A stretch of 64,000 nucleotides of DNA. Source: Henriciella barbarensis (GTDB lineage Bacteria > Pseudomonadota > Alphaproteobacteria > Caulobacterales > Hyphomonadaceae). This document shows positions 50,429 to 59,207 of the stretch, one piece after another. A model generated the notes under the pieces. The model worked only from the letters and a program-made list of their open reading frames with translations. It did no database searches and was not told the origin of the DNA. The stretch covers positions 230,847-294,846 of the forward strand of contig NZ_QWGB01000014.1 of the NCBI RefSeq assembly GCF_003576345.1. Reading direction: 5' to 3'. How positions within the stretch are numbered: position 1 is the first letter of the stretch; each line of letters opens with the position of its first letter. The translations under genes and the position numbers were made by a program.

Positions 50429-51922
50429 ATGAGCGAGACTGCGACCGAAATCCGAAGCCTCACCTATGCCTTTGCAAAAGACAAAGGCCTCGTGGTCATG
50501 GGCGAAGAAGACGGCGCGATCAGCCTTGGTGTGCGCGCGGGCGCTGACCCTATGGCGATCATTGAAGCGCGCCGTGCGCTCGGTCGTCCGCTACGCTTTA
50601 CTTCCCTCGATGCCGGCCGTTTCGAGCGTGAGCTGTCAGAGGCCTATGCCCGCAGCGCAATCGAGACCGAAGAAGCCGACGCCATGGACAGTCATGGCGA
50701 CCTCCATTCCCTGGTCGACGACATCCCGCAGACAGCTGATTTGCTCGACGGCGATGATGACGCGCCTGTCGTGCGGCTCATCAATGGTCTCATTTACGAA
50801 GCCGTCAAACGCCGCGCTTCCGACGTACATATTGAGCCGCATGAGGATAATCTCTCGGTCCGCTACCGGATCGATGGCGTCCTGCAGGAAGTGCTGACCC
50901 CGTCGCGCAAGCTCGCCGCGCCGCTGACAAGCCGGGTCAAGGTGATGGCGCGTCTCGACATTGCAGAGAAACGTATCCCGCAGGATGGCCGTATCTCGCT
51001 GTCCATTGGCGGCCGCTCCATTGACGTGCGCGTTTCCACGCTGCCATCGCGCTATGGTGAGCGGGTCACGATGCGCCTTCTCGATACGCGCAATGCGCTC
51101 CTCGGCCTTGATGAGCTTGGCATGGACCCGGAAACGCTCGCTCGTTTTCGGACTGTCCTCGCCCAGCCGAACGGCATCACGCTCGTCACCGGGCCGACCG
51201 GGTCCGGCAAGACGAGCACGCTTTATTCGGCGCTGTCAGTGCTGAACAATGGCCAGCGCAATGTGATGACGCTGGAAGACCCGATCGAGTATGGTCTGGA
51301 CGGCATCAGCCAGACACAGATGCACCACAAGGTCGGCCTTACCTTTGCGGCCACTTTGCGCGCGATCCTTCGCCACGATCCGGACGTTGTTATGGTCGGT
51401 GAGGTGCGTGACCTTGAGACGGCAAAAGTCGCGTTCGAGTTCTCGTCGACGGGCCGCCCGGTCCTCTCGACCGTGCACACCAACTCGTCAGTCGGTGCGA
51501 TCCAGCGCCTGCGCGATATGGGCATTGAGCCCTACGTCCTTGCCGCCACCATGCGGGCTGTGCTGGCCCAGCGTCTCGTGCGCAAGCTCTGCGATACCTG
51601 CAAGACGCCGCACGAAGCGACACCTGAAGAAAAAGCGATGTTCGCGATCCCCGAAGGCGAAGTGCACACCTTCTATCGGCCGAACGGCTGCATGGCTTGC
51701 GCCCAGACTGGCTATCAGGGGCGCCTCGGTGTTTATGAACTGCTGCTGGTCGATCAGGAGATGAGACGCCTTATCCGCGAAGACGTGTCCGAGGATGAGC
51801 TGGAAGCGCGTGCATTTGCCGATCACGATACGCTGTTCCGGAATGCTGCGCGCTATGTCACGAGCGGTCAGACCAGCGTCGAAGAAGTCCTTCGCGTCTG
51901 CCGCAAGGATGAGGACGCCTGA
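50429..51922 (+). CDS. gspE: Type II secretion ATPase
   Basis: A 497-residue cytoplasmic hexameric ATPase. The N1E-like domain is short. The core has GPTGSGKTS (Lys261), the Asp box around LEDPIEY, Walker B in DVVMVGEVRD and the His box VLSTVHTN, and a tetracysteine zinc module (CDTC ... CMAC, near residues 390-418). It powers pseudopilus assembly with GspF and GspL. Confidence 0.95.
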   Translation: MSETATEIRSLTYAFAKDKGLVVMGEEDGAISLGVRAGADPMAIIEARRALGRPLRFTSLDAGRFERELSEAYARSAIETEEADAMDSHGDLHSLVDDIPQTADLLDGDDDAPVVRLINGLIYEAVKRRASDVHIEPHEDNLSVRYRIDGVLQEVLTPSRKLAAPLTSRVKVMARLDIAEKRIPQDGRISLSIGGRSIDVRVSTLPSRYGERVTMRLLDTRNALLGLDELGMDPETLARFRTVLAQPNGITLVTGPTGSGKTSTLYSALSVLNNGQRNVMTLEDPIEYGLDGISQTQMHHKVGLTFAATLRAILRHDPDVVMVGEVRDLETAKVAFEFSSTGRPVLSTVHTNSSVGAIQRLRDMGIEPYVLAATMRAVLAQRLVRKLCDTCKTPHEATPEEKAMFAIPEGEVHTFYRPNGCMACAQTGYQGRLGVYELLLVDQEMRRLIREDVSEDELEARAFADHDTLFRNAARYVTSGQTSVEEVLRVCRKDEDA

Positions 51923-51924
51923 TC

Positions 51925-53139
51925 ATGGCTGTCTTCGACTATCAGGCCATCGGAACGGACGGGAAAAAGACGCGCGGCGTCATCACCGCAGATTCCGCCC
52001 GCGCCGCCCGCAAGGAGCTGCGCCTGCGCCAGCTTTCGCCCCTCTCCATTGCTGAGAGCCGGAAGGTCCGCGAGGGCACGTCAGCCACAGGGCACGACCA
52101 GAAATTGGCTGGTAGTGACCTCGTCGTAGCGACCCGGCAGCTTGCGCTTTTGGTCAAAGCGGGGACGCCGGTAGAGGAAGCTATCGGATCGGTCGCCGCA
52201 GAGGCTGAGAAGCCCGCCACCCGCAAGGTGTTTGTCGGTGTGCGATCCTCAATCACCGACGGTCATTCCGTGTCCGAAGCGCTTAACACGGCGCCAAAGG
52301 CTTTCCCGAATTTCTACCGGGCTGTTGTCTCTGCCGGGCAGGCCTCAGGCCGTCTTGATGAAGTGCTTGAGCGCCTTGCCGTTCACCTCGAGAAATCGCG
52401 CAAAATGCGCAACAAGATCCTGTCGGCGCTGATCTACCCAATTGTTCTCGGCGTCATTGCACTGATCGTTGTGACGCTGCTCATGGTCTTCGTTGTGCCG
52501 GCGATCGTCGAGCAGTTCGACACGCTGGGGCAGGATCTTCCGTGGCTCACCGAGGCTGTGATCGCGGTTTCGAATTTCCTGCGCCAGTGGGGCATCGTCG
52601 TCCTATTGCTGCTCATTGCAGGCGTCTGGGGGCTGCGTCGCCTGTTTCGCCAGCCCGGTATTGCTGAAGCGCGTGACCGATTCATTCTTTCGCTGCCTGT
52701 CGTCGGGCGGCTCTCGCGCGGTGTGTCGGCGGCCGCCTTCGCCCGCACTTTCGCAACGCTTTCGGCATCTGGTTCTCCGGTGCCTGACTGTCTCAGTGCG
52801 GCGCGCGGCGCGATGTCGAACGCCGTGTTCCGGAAAGCCACTCTGTCCGTGAGACGCCGGGTGGAAGAAGGCACCGGCCTTGCCCGTGCCATGCGCGCCG
52901 AACGCGTATTCCCGCCCATTCTTCTGCACATGGTCGCGAGCGGCGAGCGCGGCGGCGATCTTGCCGGCATGATGGAGCGGGCTGCCGACTACCTCGAAGA
53001 CGAGTTCGACAATGCGTCGACTGTCGCGCTCGGCCTGCTGGAGCCGATCATGATCGTGATCCTCGCCGGCATCGTCGCGCTGATCGTGCTGTCCATTATG
53101 TTGCCCATTCTTCAGATCAACCAGCTGGCCATCGGCTAG
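51925..53139 (+). CDS. gspF: Type II secretion inner-membrane platform protein F
   Basis: A 404-residue polytopic protein with two GspF domains. FYRAVVSAGQASGRLDEVLERL and PPILLHMVASGERGGDLAGM are the paired family motifs, and three membrane segments (near 170-195, 220-240, 370-395) are visible. It starts two bases after the gspE stop. It anchors the ATPase and pseudopilus assembly in the inner membrane. Confidence 0.94.
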   Translation: MAVFDYQAIGTDGKKTRGVITADSARAARKELRLRQLSPLSIAESRKVREGTSATGHDQKLAGSDLVVATRQLALLVKAGTPVEEAIGSVAAEAEKPATRKVFVGVRSSITDGHSVSEALNTAPKAFPNFYRAVVSAGQASGRLDEVLERLAVHLEKSRKMRNKILSALIYPIVLGVIALIVVTLLMVFVVPAIVEQFDTLGQDLPWLTEAVIAVSNFLRQWGIVVLLLLIAGVWGLRRLFRQPGIAEARDRFILSLPVVGRLSRGVSAAAFARTFATLSASGSPVPDCLSAARGAMSNAVFRKATLSVRRRVEEGTGLARAMRAERVFPPILLHMVASGERGGDLAGMMERAADYLEDEFDNASTVALGLLEPIMIVILAGIVALIVLSIMLPILQINQLAIG

Positions 53140-53159
53140 CGCCAACGGAGACGAAACTC

Positions 53160-53624
53160 ATGTTCGCGAGAAAACACCGTCAGGCACACCATAGGCCACA
53201 GTCGAAAGAAGCAGGCTTTACGCTGACCGAAATCATGGTCGTCGTCTTCATCATCGGCCTTCTGTCGTCAGTTGTGCTGTTCAACGTTCTGGGCGCGCGT
53301 ACCGATGCGCAGGTGAAGACCGCGCGCACGAATGTCACCGCGCTCACCAATGCGCTCGAGCAGTACAGCCTCGATATGTATGATTACCCGACGCAGCAGC
53401 AGGGTTTGGATGCTCTCGTGAATGAGCCGGATGGCGCAAGCACGGCGGGTACTTACCGCTCTGGCGGTTACATCAACTCTGTCCCACTCGACCCGTGGGG
53501 CCGCCCCTTCATCTATGAGCGTCCGGGCGAGAAATCTGGCCGCGCCTACGATCTTTATTCGCTCGGCGCTGACGGTCAGGAAGGCGGCGAGGACGAGAAC
53601 GCAGATATTGGAAACTGGAGCTAG
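53160..53624 (+). CDS. gspG: Type II secretion major pseudopilin
   Basis: A 154-residue prepilin. The leader ends KEAG, followed by FTLTEIMVVVFIIGLL with Glu at mature position 5 and a hydrophobic helix. The C-terminal part has the GspG pattern YDYPTQQQGLDALV, VPLDPWGRPF and LYSLGADGQEGG, the calcium-loop region. It requires a prepilin peptidase (GspO/PilD), which is not encoded in this window. Confidence 0.95.
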   Translation: MFARKHRQAHHRPQSKEAGFTLTEIMVVVFIIGLLSSVVLFNVLGARTDAQVKTARTNVTALTNALEQYSLDMYDYPTQQQGLDALVNEPDGASTAGTYRSGGYINSVPLDPWGRPFIYERPGEKSGRAYDLYSLGADGQEGGEDENADIGNWS

Positions 53625-53627
53625 CGC

Positions 53628-54116
53628 TTGCCGGCAGCGCGCTATCACCTGACCCGGCGCGACGCCGGGATGACGCTGGTCGAGGTGATGATGGTTATCT
53701 TCATCATCGGCCTTGCGACAACGGTTGCCGTGATCACGCTCCCCCCACGTGAGACGGCTGAAGCGCGTATTCTTCGGCAGGTGGAAACCGCCCTCGGACA
53801 GGCCCAGGACCGCGCCGTACTGACGGGAGAGGTCATCGGGCTGCAGCAGACCGAAGCAGGGTTCGAGCTGCTCAGTTGGACCGGTGAAGAGTGGCTTCCT
53901 CTTCAGGGCGGTCTGCTTCGCCTGCCAGCTGATGTGGAGGTCGAAATCCTGCCCCCTGAGGACCAGCGCCGAAGGGCCAGGGAAGCCCCCGAACGCATCG
54001 TTTTCAATCCGCTAGGGCGTGCCGAACCGATTACCCTATCGGTCAGCCGGCGGGGCTGGTCGGAGCGTATTTCGCTCAATTCCGATAGAGAGGTCGCTGA
54101 CAATGCAGACCTCTAG
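53628..54116 (+). CDS. gspH: Type II secretion minor pseudopilin H
   Basis: A 162-residue prepilin with a leader ending RRDAG, then MTLVEVMMVIFIIGLATTVAVI with Glu at position 5, and a beta-rich C-terminal domain. Translation appears to start at TTG 53628, three bases after the gspG stop, with GGAG eight bases upstream; no earlier ATG is available without overlapping gspG. Its 3' end overlaps gspI by 14 bases. Confidence 0.87.
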   Translation: MPAARYHLTRRDAGMTLVEVMMVIFIIGLATTVAVITLPPRETAEARILRQVETALGQAQDRAVLTGEVIGLQQTEAGFELLSWTGEEWLPLQGGLLRLPADVEVEILPPEDQRRRAREAPERIVFNPLGRAEPITLSVSRRGWSERISLNSDREVADNADL

Positions 54117-54534
54117 CAGCCGATCAGAGCGACAACGGGGCTTCAGCCTCGTGGAGACCGTGGCTGCCCTCGGCATCCTGTCGCTCGCGGCCATCCCGTT
54201 AATGCAGCTTGCGACAAACGCTGTGCAGAACACAGGCCGTCTGGAAGTACGCTTGCTCGCCCGAACCACCGCAGAGAACGCCCTGACGCGGGCAGTATCC
54301 AGCCGTGAGCCGATTGAGCTCGGACTCTTTGAAGGAAGTGAGATCCAGATGGGACGGCCCTTTGAATGGGACCTCACCGTCTACCCAACCGATCGCCCGA
54401 CACTATTCCGTTTTGAGGTCAATGTCAGGGAAGAAGGGCGCGATCAGATCCTCGCCCGTCTCATGACGCTGAAGGGGGTTCCTGCACCGAGCACGGCAAG
54501 CGACACCGCAAGCGAAGCGGAGGGCGTCGAATGA
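54103..54534 (+). CDS. gspI: Type II secretion minor pseudopilin I
   Basis: A 143-residue prepilin: a leader ending RQRG is followed by FSLVETVAALGILSLAAIPL with Glu at position 5. NAVQNTGRLEVRLLARTTAENAL matches the GspI/GspV helix end, where family members have long helices with small residues. The start at 54103 follows GAGAGG; the open frame extends upstream inside gspH without homology. It overlaps gspJ by four bases. Confidence 0.9.
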   Translation: MQTSSSRSERQRGFSLVETVAALGILSLAAIPLMQLATNAVQNTGRLEVRLLARTTAENALTRAVSSREPIELGLFEGSEIQMGRPFEWDLTVYPTDRPTLFRFEVNVREEGRDQILARLMTLKGVPAPSTASDTASEAEGVE

Positions 54535-55157
54535 TGCGCACGCCTTTCCAGGCTGGCTTCACACTGGTCGAGACGCTTGTGGCGCTCCTGATCCTGTCCA
54601 TCATGGCGGTGGCGGGCGGGAGCATGCTTCTTGGCGCGACGAGCGCGGGAAAACAGGTGCGCGAGCGCGAAGCCTACATTCGCTCCCTCGATCTGGCGCA
54701 GGCCTATATCCGCGGCGACCTTGAGGCGGCGACACCGCGCGCCGCCGAAACCGCGAGCGGTCGTGGCGGGCCCATGGGTCTTACGGGCGGCGACACCTCG
54801 CAAACTGACGCCCTGATCAGCTTTGTCCGCAATGGCTGGATCAATCCCGAACAGGCAGAGGCGCGCTCTGGCCTTCAGTATATCCGCTATGAGCTGACCC
54901 CAGATGGCGATCTTGTCCGGATCGCCGCGTTACGTCCCGACCCGATTGAGGCAACTCCGACAGTCAGCCAGGTCCTTCTGAGCGGCGTAGAGAGTGTGAA
55001 CCTCACCTTCTGGCGCGGGAATGAAATGTCGCTCTATTGGGAAGGCACCGCAAATGGTGCTCCCACAGGTCTACCGGATCGGATTGATATGGACATCCGT
55101 TTCGACGACCAGCGCTCTCTTCTCATTTCCAGCCTCGCGGGCGGGGTGGGTAGATGA
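54531..55157 (+). CDS. gspJ: Type II secretion minor pseudopilin J
   Basis: A 208-residue prepilin with leader MMRTPFQAG and mature FTLVETLVALLILSIMAVAG, with Glu at position 5. The body has the GspJ-like VNLTFWRGNEMSLYWEG and LPDRIDMDI segments. It overlaps gspI by four bases and gspK by four bases. In the pseudopilus tip it associates with GspI and GspK. Confidence 0.9.
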   Translation: MMRTPFQAGFTLVETLVALLILSIMAVAGGSMLLGATSAGKQVREREAYIRSLDLAQAYIRGDLEAATPRAAETASGRGGPMGLTGGDTSQTDALISFVRNGWINPEQAEARSGLQYIRYELTPDGDLVRIAALRPDPIEATPTVSQVLLSGVESVNLTFWRGNEMSLYWEGTANGAPTGLPDRIDMDIRFDDQRSLLISSLAGGVGR

Positions 55158-56152
55158 GGCCACACGCGCAGAAATCTGAAGAGGGTGTCGCCCTCGTCAC
55201 CGTGCTGATGATTGTCGCGGCCATGTCCGCCGTCGCTGTGACACTGAGCGCAGCCGTCATGTCCGCAACCGCCAGGGCGCGAACGGTCGACGCAGCAAGC
55301 CAGGCTGACTGGCTGGCGCTCGCCTCCGAAGAGGTCGGGCGTGCGCTCATCAAGGAGATGTTCGCCGCCAGCGAAGGGCGCCTGTCCGCAGATATGCCGG
55401 GCTTTGCCGAACCTGTCCGCTTTCCGATAGAGGGCGGTGAAATCATGATGCGCGCCAATGATGGCGGTAATTGCTTCAACGTGAACCGCCTCAGAATAAC
55501 GCCTGCCCGGTCAGACGAAAACGCCGTTGGCGTATCAGGACCGAATGCGGCCGAGGACTATGAGAGTTTGCTAAAGCTCGCGGAAGTTGGCGATCAGAAT
55601 CTGATGGGCCTCGTCTATAGTGCGGCGGACTGGATTGATACCGACCAATCGCCTGGGCTGAATGGAGCAGAGAACGCTTATTACGCCTCGTCTGGTCTCC
55701 AGTATCGCACGCCAGGCCTGCCGATGATTGATGCCTCAGAGCTGCGCGCTGTTCGCTACTACACGCCGGACGTCATGGATGCGCTTGAGCCGCTGGTCTG
55801 CGCCCTGCATGAATCCGAGGAGCAAACGCTCAACATAAACACGCTGACAGCTGCACAGGCGCCGCTTCTCTCGCTTGCCTTCTCTGGTGCCCTCAGTGTC
55901 GAGGCTGCGGGCGACCTCATATTTCAGCGGCCGGTCGGTGGGTGGCCAGATGTCGAGACATTTCTCACGGAGCCTGCAATCCGCCAGATTTCACCCGACC
56001 TGCGCCGAAGCGAATTACTGTCCGTTCAGAGTGAATATGTCCGGGTGCAAGCCGCCATCGATTTTGCGGGCACACGCCGCACAGTGGAGATCATGTATCG
56101 CCGCAATGGCGCGCAGCGCATCGAAACGGTATGGCGGGAGCGTAAAGGATAG
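55154..56152 (+). CDS. gspK: Type II secretion minor pseudopilin K
   Basis: A 332-residue tip pseudopilin. The leader ends SEEG, followed by a hydrophobic VALVTVLMIVAAM stretch with Thr rather than Glu at position 5, as is usual for GspK. It contains the GspK helical domain, with CFNVNRLRI, DWIDTDQSPGLNGAENAYY and LNINTLTAAQAPLLSLAFSG as landmarks. It caps the GspI-J-K complex. Confidence 0.91.
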   Translation: MRPHAQKSEEGVALVTVLMIVAAMSAVAVTLSAAVMSATARARTVDAASQADWLALASEEVGRALIKEMFAASEGRLSADMPGFAEPVRFPIEGGEIMMRANDGGNCFNVNRLRITPARSDENAVGVSGPNAAEDYESLLKLAEVGDQNLMGLVYSAADWIDTDQSPGLNGAENAYYASSGLQYRTPGLPMIDASELRAVRYYTPDVMDALEPLVCALHESEEQTLNINTLTAAQAPLLSLAFSGALSVEAAGDLIFQRPVGGWPDVETFLTEPAIRQISPDLRRSELLSVQSEYVRVQAAIDFAGTRRTVEIMYRRNGAQRIETVWRERKG

Positions 56153-56155
56153 ACC

Positions 56156-57319
56156 GTGGCCAATCTCTATATCCTCATTCCCGCCTCTGAGGCCGGTACG
56201 CCGATTTTCGGGTGGCATACGAACGGAATCTGGCGATTTGCCGAGACGATGCCAGAAGGTACCGACGACTTCTTCCCGGTCGCCATAGTGCCGGGCACCG
56301 CGGCCACGCGTCACGCAGTGCAGATTGCCGCCACCCGCCCCGCTGAAGTGCGTCAGGCAGCCCTTTTCGCTGTCGAGGACGATGTGGCAGAGCCTGTGGA
56401 CCGGCTTCACATTGCGCTTGGTCGTCCTGACGCGGAAGGCGCGCGCGAGGTGCTCGTCACGTCTGCGGCCGACATGGCCCGCTGGATGGCCTGGCTGTCG
56501 GCTCATCAGCTCGGCAATTGCGACCTTGTTTGTACGCATAGCCTCATGCCGGACGATGCCGACGCCTTCGAAGGGCCAGCAGAGATACTTCTTCGCCGCG
56601 AGGGCCGAGGCTTTGCGGTTGATGCGGCGATACCAGATGATGTTCTGCGCCTGATCCATCCGGCACCGGACAGTGTGTACGGCGCATCGCTCGCGCGGCG
56701 GCTTGGCATTCCGCCAGCCGGAGAAGGCGCGCTTTCGGGCGAAGATTACATCAAGACGCTGGCTGGCGTTTATGAAAACGCGGAGCCCGGCTCCATCATT
56801 TCGCTTCGCCAGGGCGTCTATGCCCGGCGTCGGAATATGGGGCTGGACGGCGCTGGTCGCTGGCGCTTCGCTGGGCTGCTTGCGGCTGCAGCGGCAATTC
56901 TCTGGCTTGCCAGCGTCGGCCTCGAAACGGCCGCTTATCAGAATCAGGCAGATAGCCTACGCACGCAAACCGTGGACCTGATTTCAACAGCTGTGCCATC
57001 CGCCAATGGAAATGTGGACGCGGCGCTCACCCAGCTTCGTCAGACGCAGCGCATCGGCACGTCAGCCGTGCGCCCGACCATCGCGTCGGCTGCGCTCTAC
57101 CAGGCGCTGGCAGCTGCAGACGGCGCCGAGATCCGTACGCTGCGCTACGACGCGTCTGCCGGCCAGCTCACCGCGCTCGTGCTGATCGGTAATTATGCGG
57201 AGGCCGATGCCATTGCCGCGCAGCTGGAGGCAGCAGGGCTTGGCGTCACGCTTGGGCAAGCCCGCCAGACGGGAGATCAGGTTCTGGCGGAACTAACGAT
57301 TGAAGGAGCAGGGTCATGA
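56156..57319 (+). CDS. gspL: Type II secretion protein L
   Basis: A 387-residue protein. A cytoplasmic actin-like domain (about 1-235) is followed by one membrane helix (FAGLLAAAAAILWLASVGL, about 240-258) and a periplasmic ferredoxin-like domain. It connects the GspE ATPase to GspM and the pseudopilus. Translation starts at GTG 56156, three bases after the gspK stop; no nearby ATG fits. Sequence conservation in this family is low, so the call rests on topology, length and gene order. Confidence 0.82.
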   Translation: MANLYILIPASEAGTPIFGWHTNGIWRFAETMPEGTDDFFPVAIVPGTAATRHAVQIAATRPAEVRQAALFAVEDDVAEPVDRLHIALGRPDAEGAREVLVTSAADMARWMAWLSAHQLGNCDLVCTHSLMPDDADAFEGPAEILLRREGRGFAVDAAIPDDVLRLIHPAPDSVYGASLARRLGIPPAGEGALSGEDYIKTLAGVYENAEPGSIISLRQGVYARRRNMGLDGAGRWRFAGLLAAAAAILWLASVGLETAAYQNQADSLRTQTVDLISTAVPSANGNVDAALTQLRQTQRIGTSAVRPTIASAALYQALAAADGAEIRTLRYDASAGQLTALVLIGNYAEADAIAAQLEAAGLGVTLGQARQTGDQVLAELTIEGAGS

Positions 57320-57807
57320 GGACCTGGTGGACTGGGCTCACGCTTCGCGAACAACTTCCCATCGGCGCAGCAGGTGCGCTGCTTGCGATCCTGATCATCT
57401 GGTATGGAATTGTCTCGCCGCTCCTGACGGCGCGCGCAGATGCGCGCCTCGACCGTGAGCGGGCCGCATTTGACTTGGCTCAGATAGAACGCCTGCTCGC
57501 CGTCCAGCGCGCGCAAATGCCACTATCAGCTGGTGTCACGTCAGCCGGGCGCGCACCTTACACCGGCGACGCTTTCAAGACCGAAGTCACGCGCGCGGCC
57601 CAGGGCGCTGGCCTGGCGATTTCGCGGCTTCAGGGCGGCGAGGCCGGACGTTTCTCTCTTGTCTTCGAGCAAGCTGATGCGCGCCAGCTATATTACTGGA
57701 TGAATGAAGTGGAAAACCGCCTCGGCGGACGGATAGATCGTATGAGTATTGAGCAGTCTTCAGATGATCGCGTGCGCGCGACAATCGATGTGGTGTCAGG
57801 AGGCTGA
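57316..57807 (+). CDS. gspM: Type II secretion protein M
   Basis: A 163-residue bitopic protein: a short cytoplasmic end, one membrane helix (about residues 18-38), a helical linker, then a small ferredoxin-like periplasmic domain with FKTEVTRAAQGAGLAISRLQ and YYWMNEVENRLGGRIDRMSI, typical of GspM. It overlaps gspL by four bases and partners with GspL in the assembly platform. Confidence 0.85.
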   Translation: MRTWWTGLTLREQLPIGAAGALLAILIIWYGIVSPLLTARADARLDRERAAFDLAQIERLLAVQRAQMPLSAGVTSAGRAPYTGDAFKTEVTRAAQGAGLAISRLQGGEAGRFSLVFEQADARQLYYWMNEVENRLGGRIDRMSIEQSSDDRVRATIDVVSGG

Positions 57808-57813
57808 ACACAT

Positions 57814-58563
57814 ATGCGGGTATTTCTTATCGTTGCTGCACTCATCGCGCTCATCTGGGCTGGCGTGTCTCAAATTCCGCTCGGCTTTGCGCTTCGCCAG
57901 CTTCCGTTGAACGCGATGGGCGTGAACTGGACCCAGTCTGAAGGCACCATCTGGAATGGCCGGATCATGGGGGTCTATCTCAACGGCCAGCCAGTCGGCG
58001 ATATAGATGTCGCGCTCCAGCCGATGTCCCTTGTTACCCTTCATCCGAAGGTCGACTTTCAGTGGGGCGGCGCAGGCGGGCGCGGTGCCGGTACCGTCGG
58101 CATGAGCGGTGATACGATCAGCGCCTCCGACCTACGCATCGAGCAACGCATTTCAGCGATGGAGAGCCTGTCTCCGGAAGTGCGTGCGGCCGGCGGTGTT
58201 TTCCGACTCTCCCAGGGCGCTCTGCGTATCGAAGGCAACCAATGCATCTCGGCGACCGGGCGATTGAGTTCTGATACGCTATCCATTGCAGCCGAGCAGT
58301 TCGGCCGTGAGTTCTCCGACCTGTCAGGCACGCTGGATTGTGTCGACGGCGCGTTCAGCATCGACCTGAATGGCTCTGCGCCAACCGGCGATACTGTGGC
58401 TGTCGCTGCGGAGGCAACGCTCTACGGACGGTCTGAAATCAGGATCGTCGCGAACACCAATGATGATGAGATCGAATCGCTGCTCGCGAGTGCAGGCTTC
58501 AATCGCCGCGATGGCGTCTGGACCTTTATTCGCGAAACGAGCGCATCGGGGCAGGGGACATAA
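57814..58563 (+). CDS. gspN: Type II secretion protein N
   Basis: A 249-residue protein with an N-terminal membrane anchor (about residues 2-20) and a periplasmic beta-rich domain; IPLGFALRQLPLNAMGVNW followed by EGTIWNGRIMGV is the usual start of GspN. Its role in secretion is accessory and not essential in many species. It lies six bases after gspM, and its stop overlaps the next start by one base. Confidence 0.82.
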   Translation: MRVFLIVAALIALIWAGVSQIPLGFALRQLPLNAMGVNWTQSEGTIWNGRIMGVYLNGQPVGDIDVALQPMSLVTLHPKVDFQWGGAGGRGAGTVGMSGDTISASDLRIEQRISAMESLSPEVRAAGGVFRLSQGALRIEGNQCISATGRLSSDTLSIAAEQFGREFSDLSGTLDCVDGAFSIDLNGSAPTGDTVAVAAEATLYGRSEIRIVANTNDDEIESLLASAGFNRRDGVWTFIRETSASGQGT

Positions 58564-59090
58564 TGAAACGAATCGTATCCTCCATCGTAGCTCTGGCAGC
58601 GCTTGCCGCATGCGAAAGCGTCGGCGCCGCGGACAGTACCAAGGTACCAGAAACGCCTCGAGCGGAGCGCTCCGCTGCTGACCAGGCGCTCGCCGCGCAG
58701 GGGCTCGCCCCTGCTGTCAGCGTTATCCCCCAGTCCGGTCTTCAGGCGCAGACGCTCGCAAGCAATGAGTGTGGCCTCTTCCTGTGGAGCAAGACCCAGC
58801 CAGACCGGCTCATCTTCTTCCAGCGCGCCGCGAGCGGTCAGGCACGCATGATCATCGCCAATGAAACCATCGATGCGGTGCAGACAGCGAATCGCGGTGG
58901 CATTTTCGGACAGTTCATGACCAAGCAGGTCTTTCTCACGCCGTCAGGCCAGCAAGTGCTTGTCAGTTTCGAGCCCGGCGAAGAGCTGCAGGGCGGCCAA
59001 CGCATCGATAATGGGCGCCTGACCATCACGGCCGAAGAAGGCTGGCGCACGGTCATTCCAGTGCTCGGCGTAAGCGCCTGCAAGCCCTGA
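58563..59090 (+). CDS. Small lipoprotein at the end of the gsp operon
   Basis: A 175-residue lipoprotein with lipobox LAAC and lipidated Cys17. The mature part is beta-rich with NECGLFLWSKTQPDRLIFF and a C-terminal Cys (SACKP), which could form a disulfide with that internal Cys. I do not recognise the family as GspS or another established pilotin. Its start overlaps the gspN stop (TAATG), so it is co-translated with the secretion genes. A role in secretin assembly or another envelope step of this T2SS is a reasonable inference. Confidence 0.65.
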   Translation: MKRIVSSIVALAALAACESVGAADSTKVPETPRAERSAADQALAAQGLAPAVSVIPQSGLQAQTLASNECGLFLWSKTQPDRLIFFQRAASGQARMIIANETIDAVQTANRGGIFGQFMTKQVFLTPSGQQVLVSFEPGEELQGGQRIDNGRLTITAEEGWRTVIPVLGVSACKP

Positions 59091-59131
59091 AGGGCGCTGC
59101 AACAACATCAACTTGATTGTCTGGGGGGAAG

Positions 59132-59207
59132 TGGCTCCGCGAGTAGGACTCGAACCTACGACCGGGCGATTAACAGTCGCCTGCTCTACCAACTGAGCTA
59201 TCGCGGA
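59132..59207 (-). tRNA. tRNA-Asn (anticodon GUU)
   Basis: Read on the minus strand, the 76-base cloverleaf has acceptor TCCGCGA pairing with TCGCGGA, D-arm GCTCAGTTGGTAGAGC, anticodon stem GGCGA/TCGCC around CTGTTAA (anticodon GTT), and T-arm GGTTCGAGTCC. CCA is encoded. It lies between the end of the type II secretion operon and a minus-strand terminator. Confidence 0.95.
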
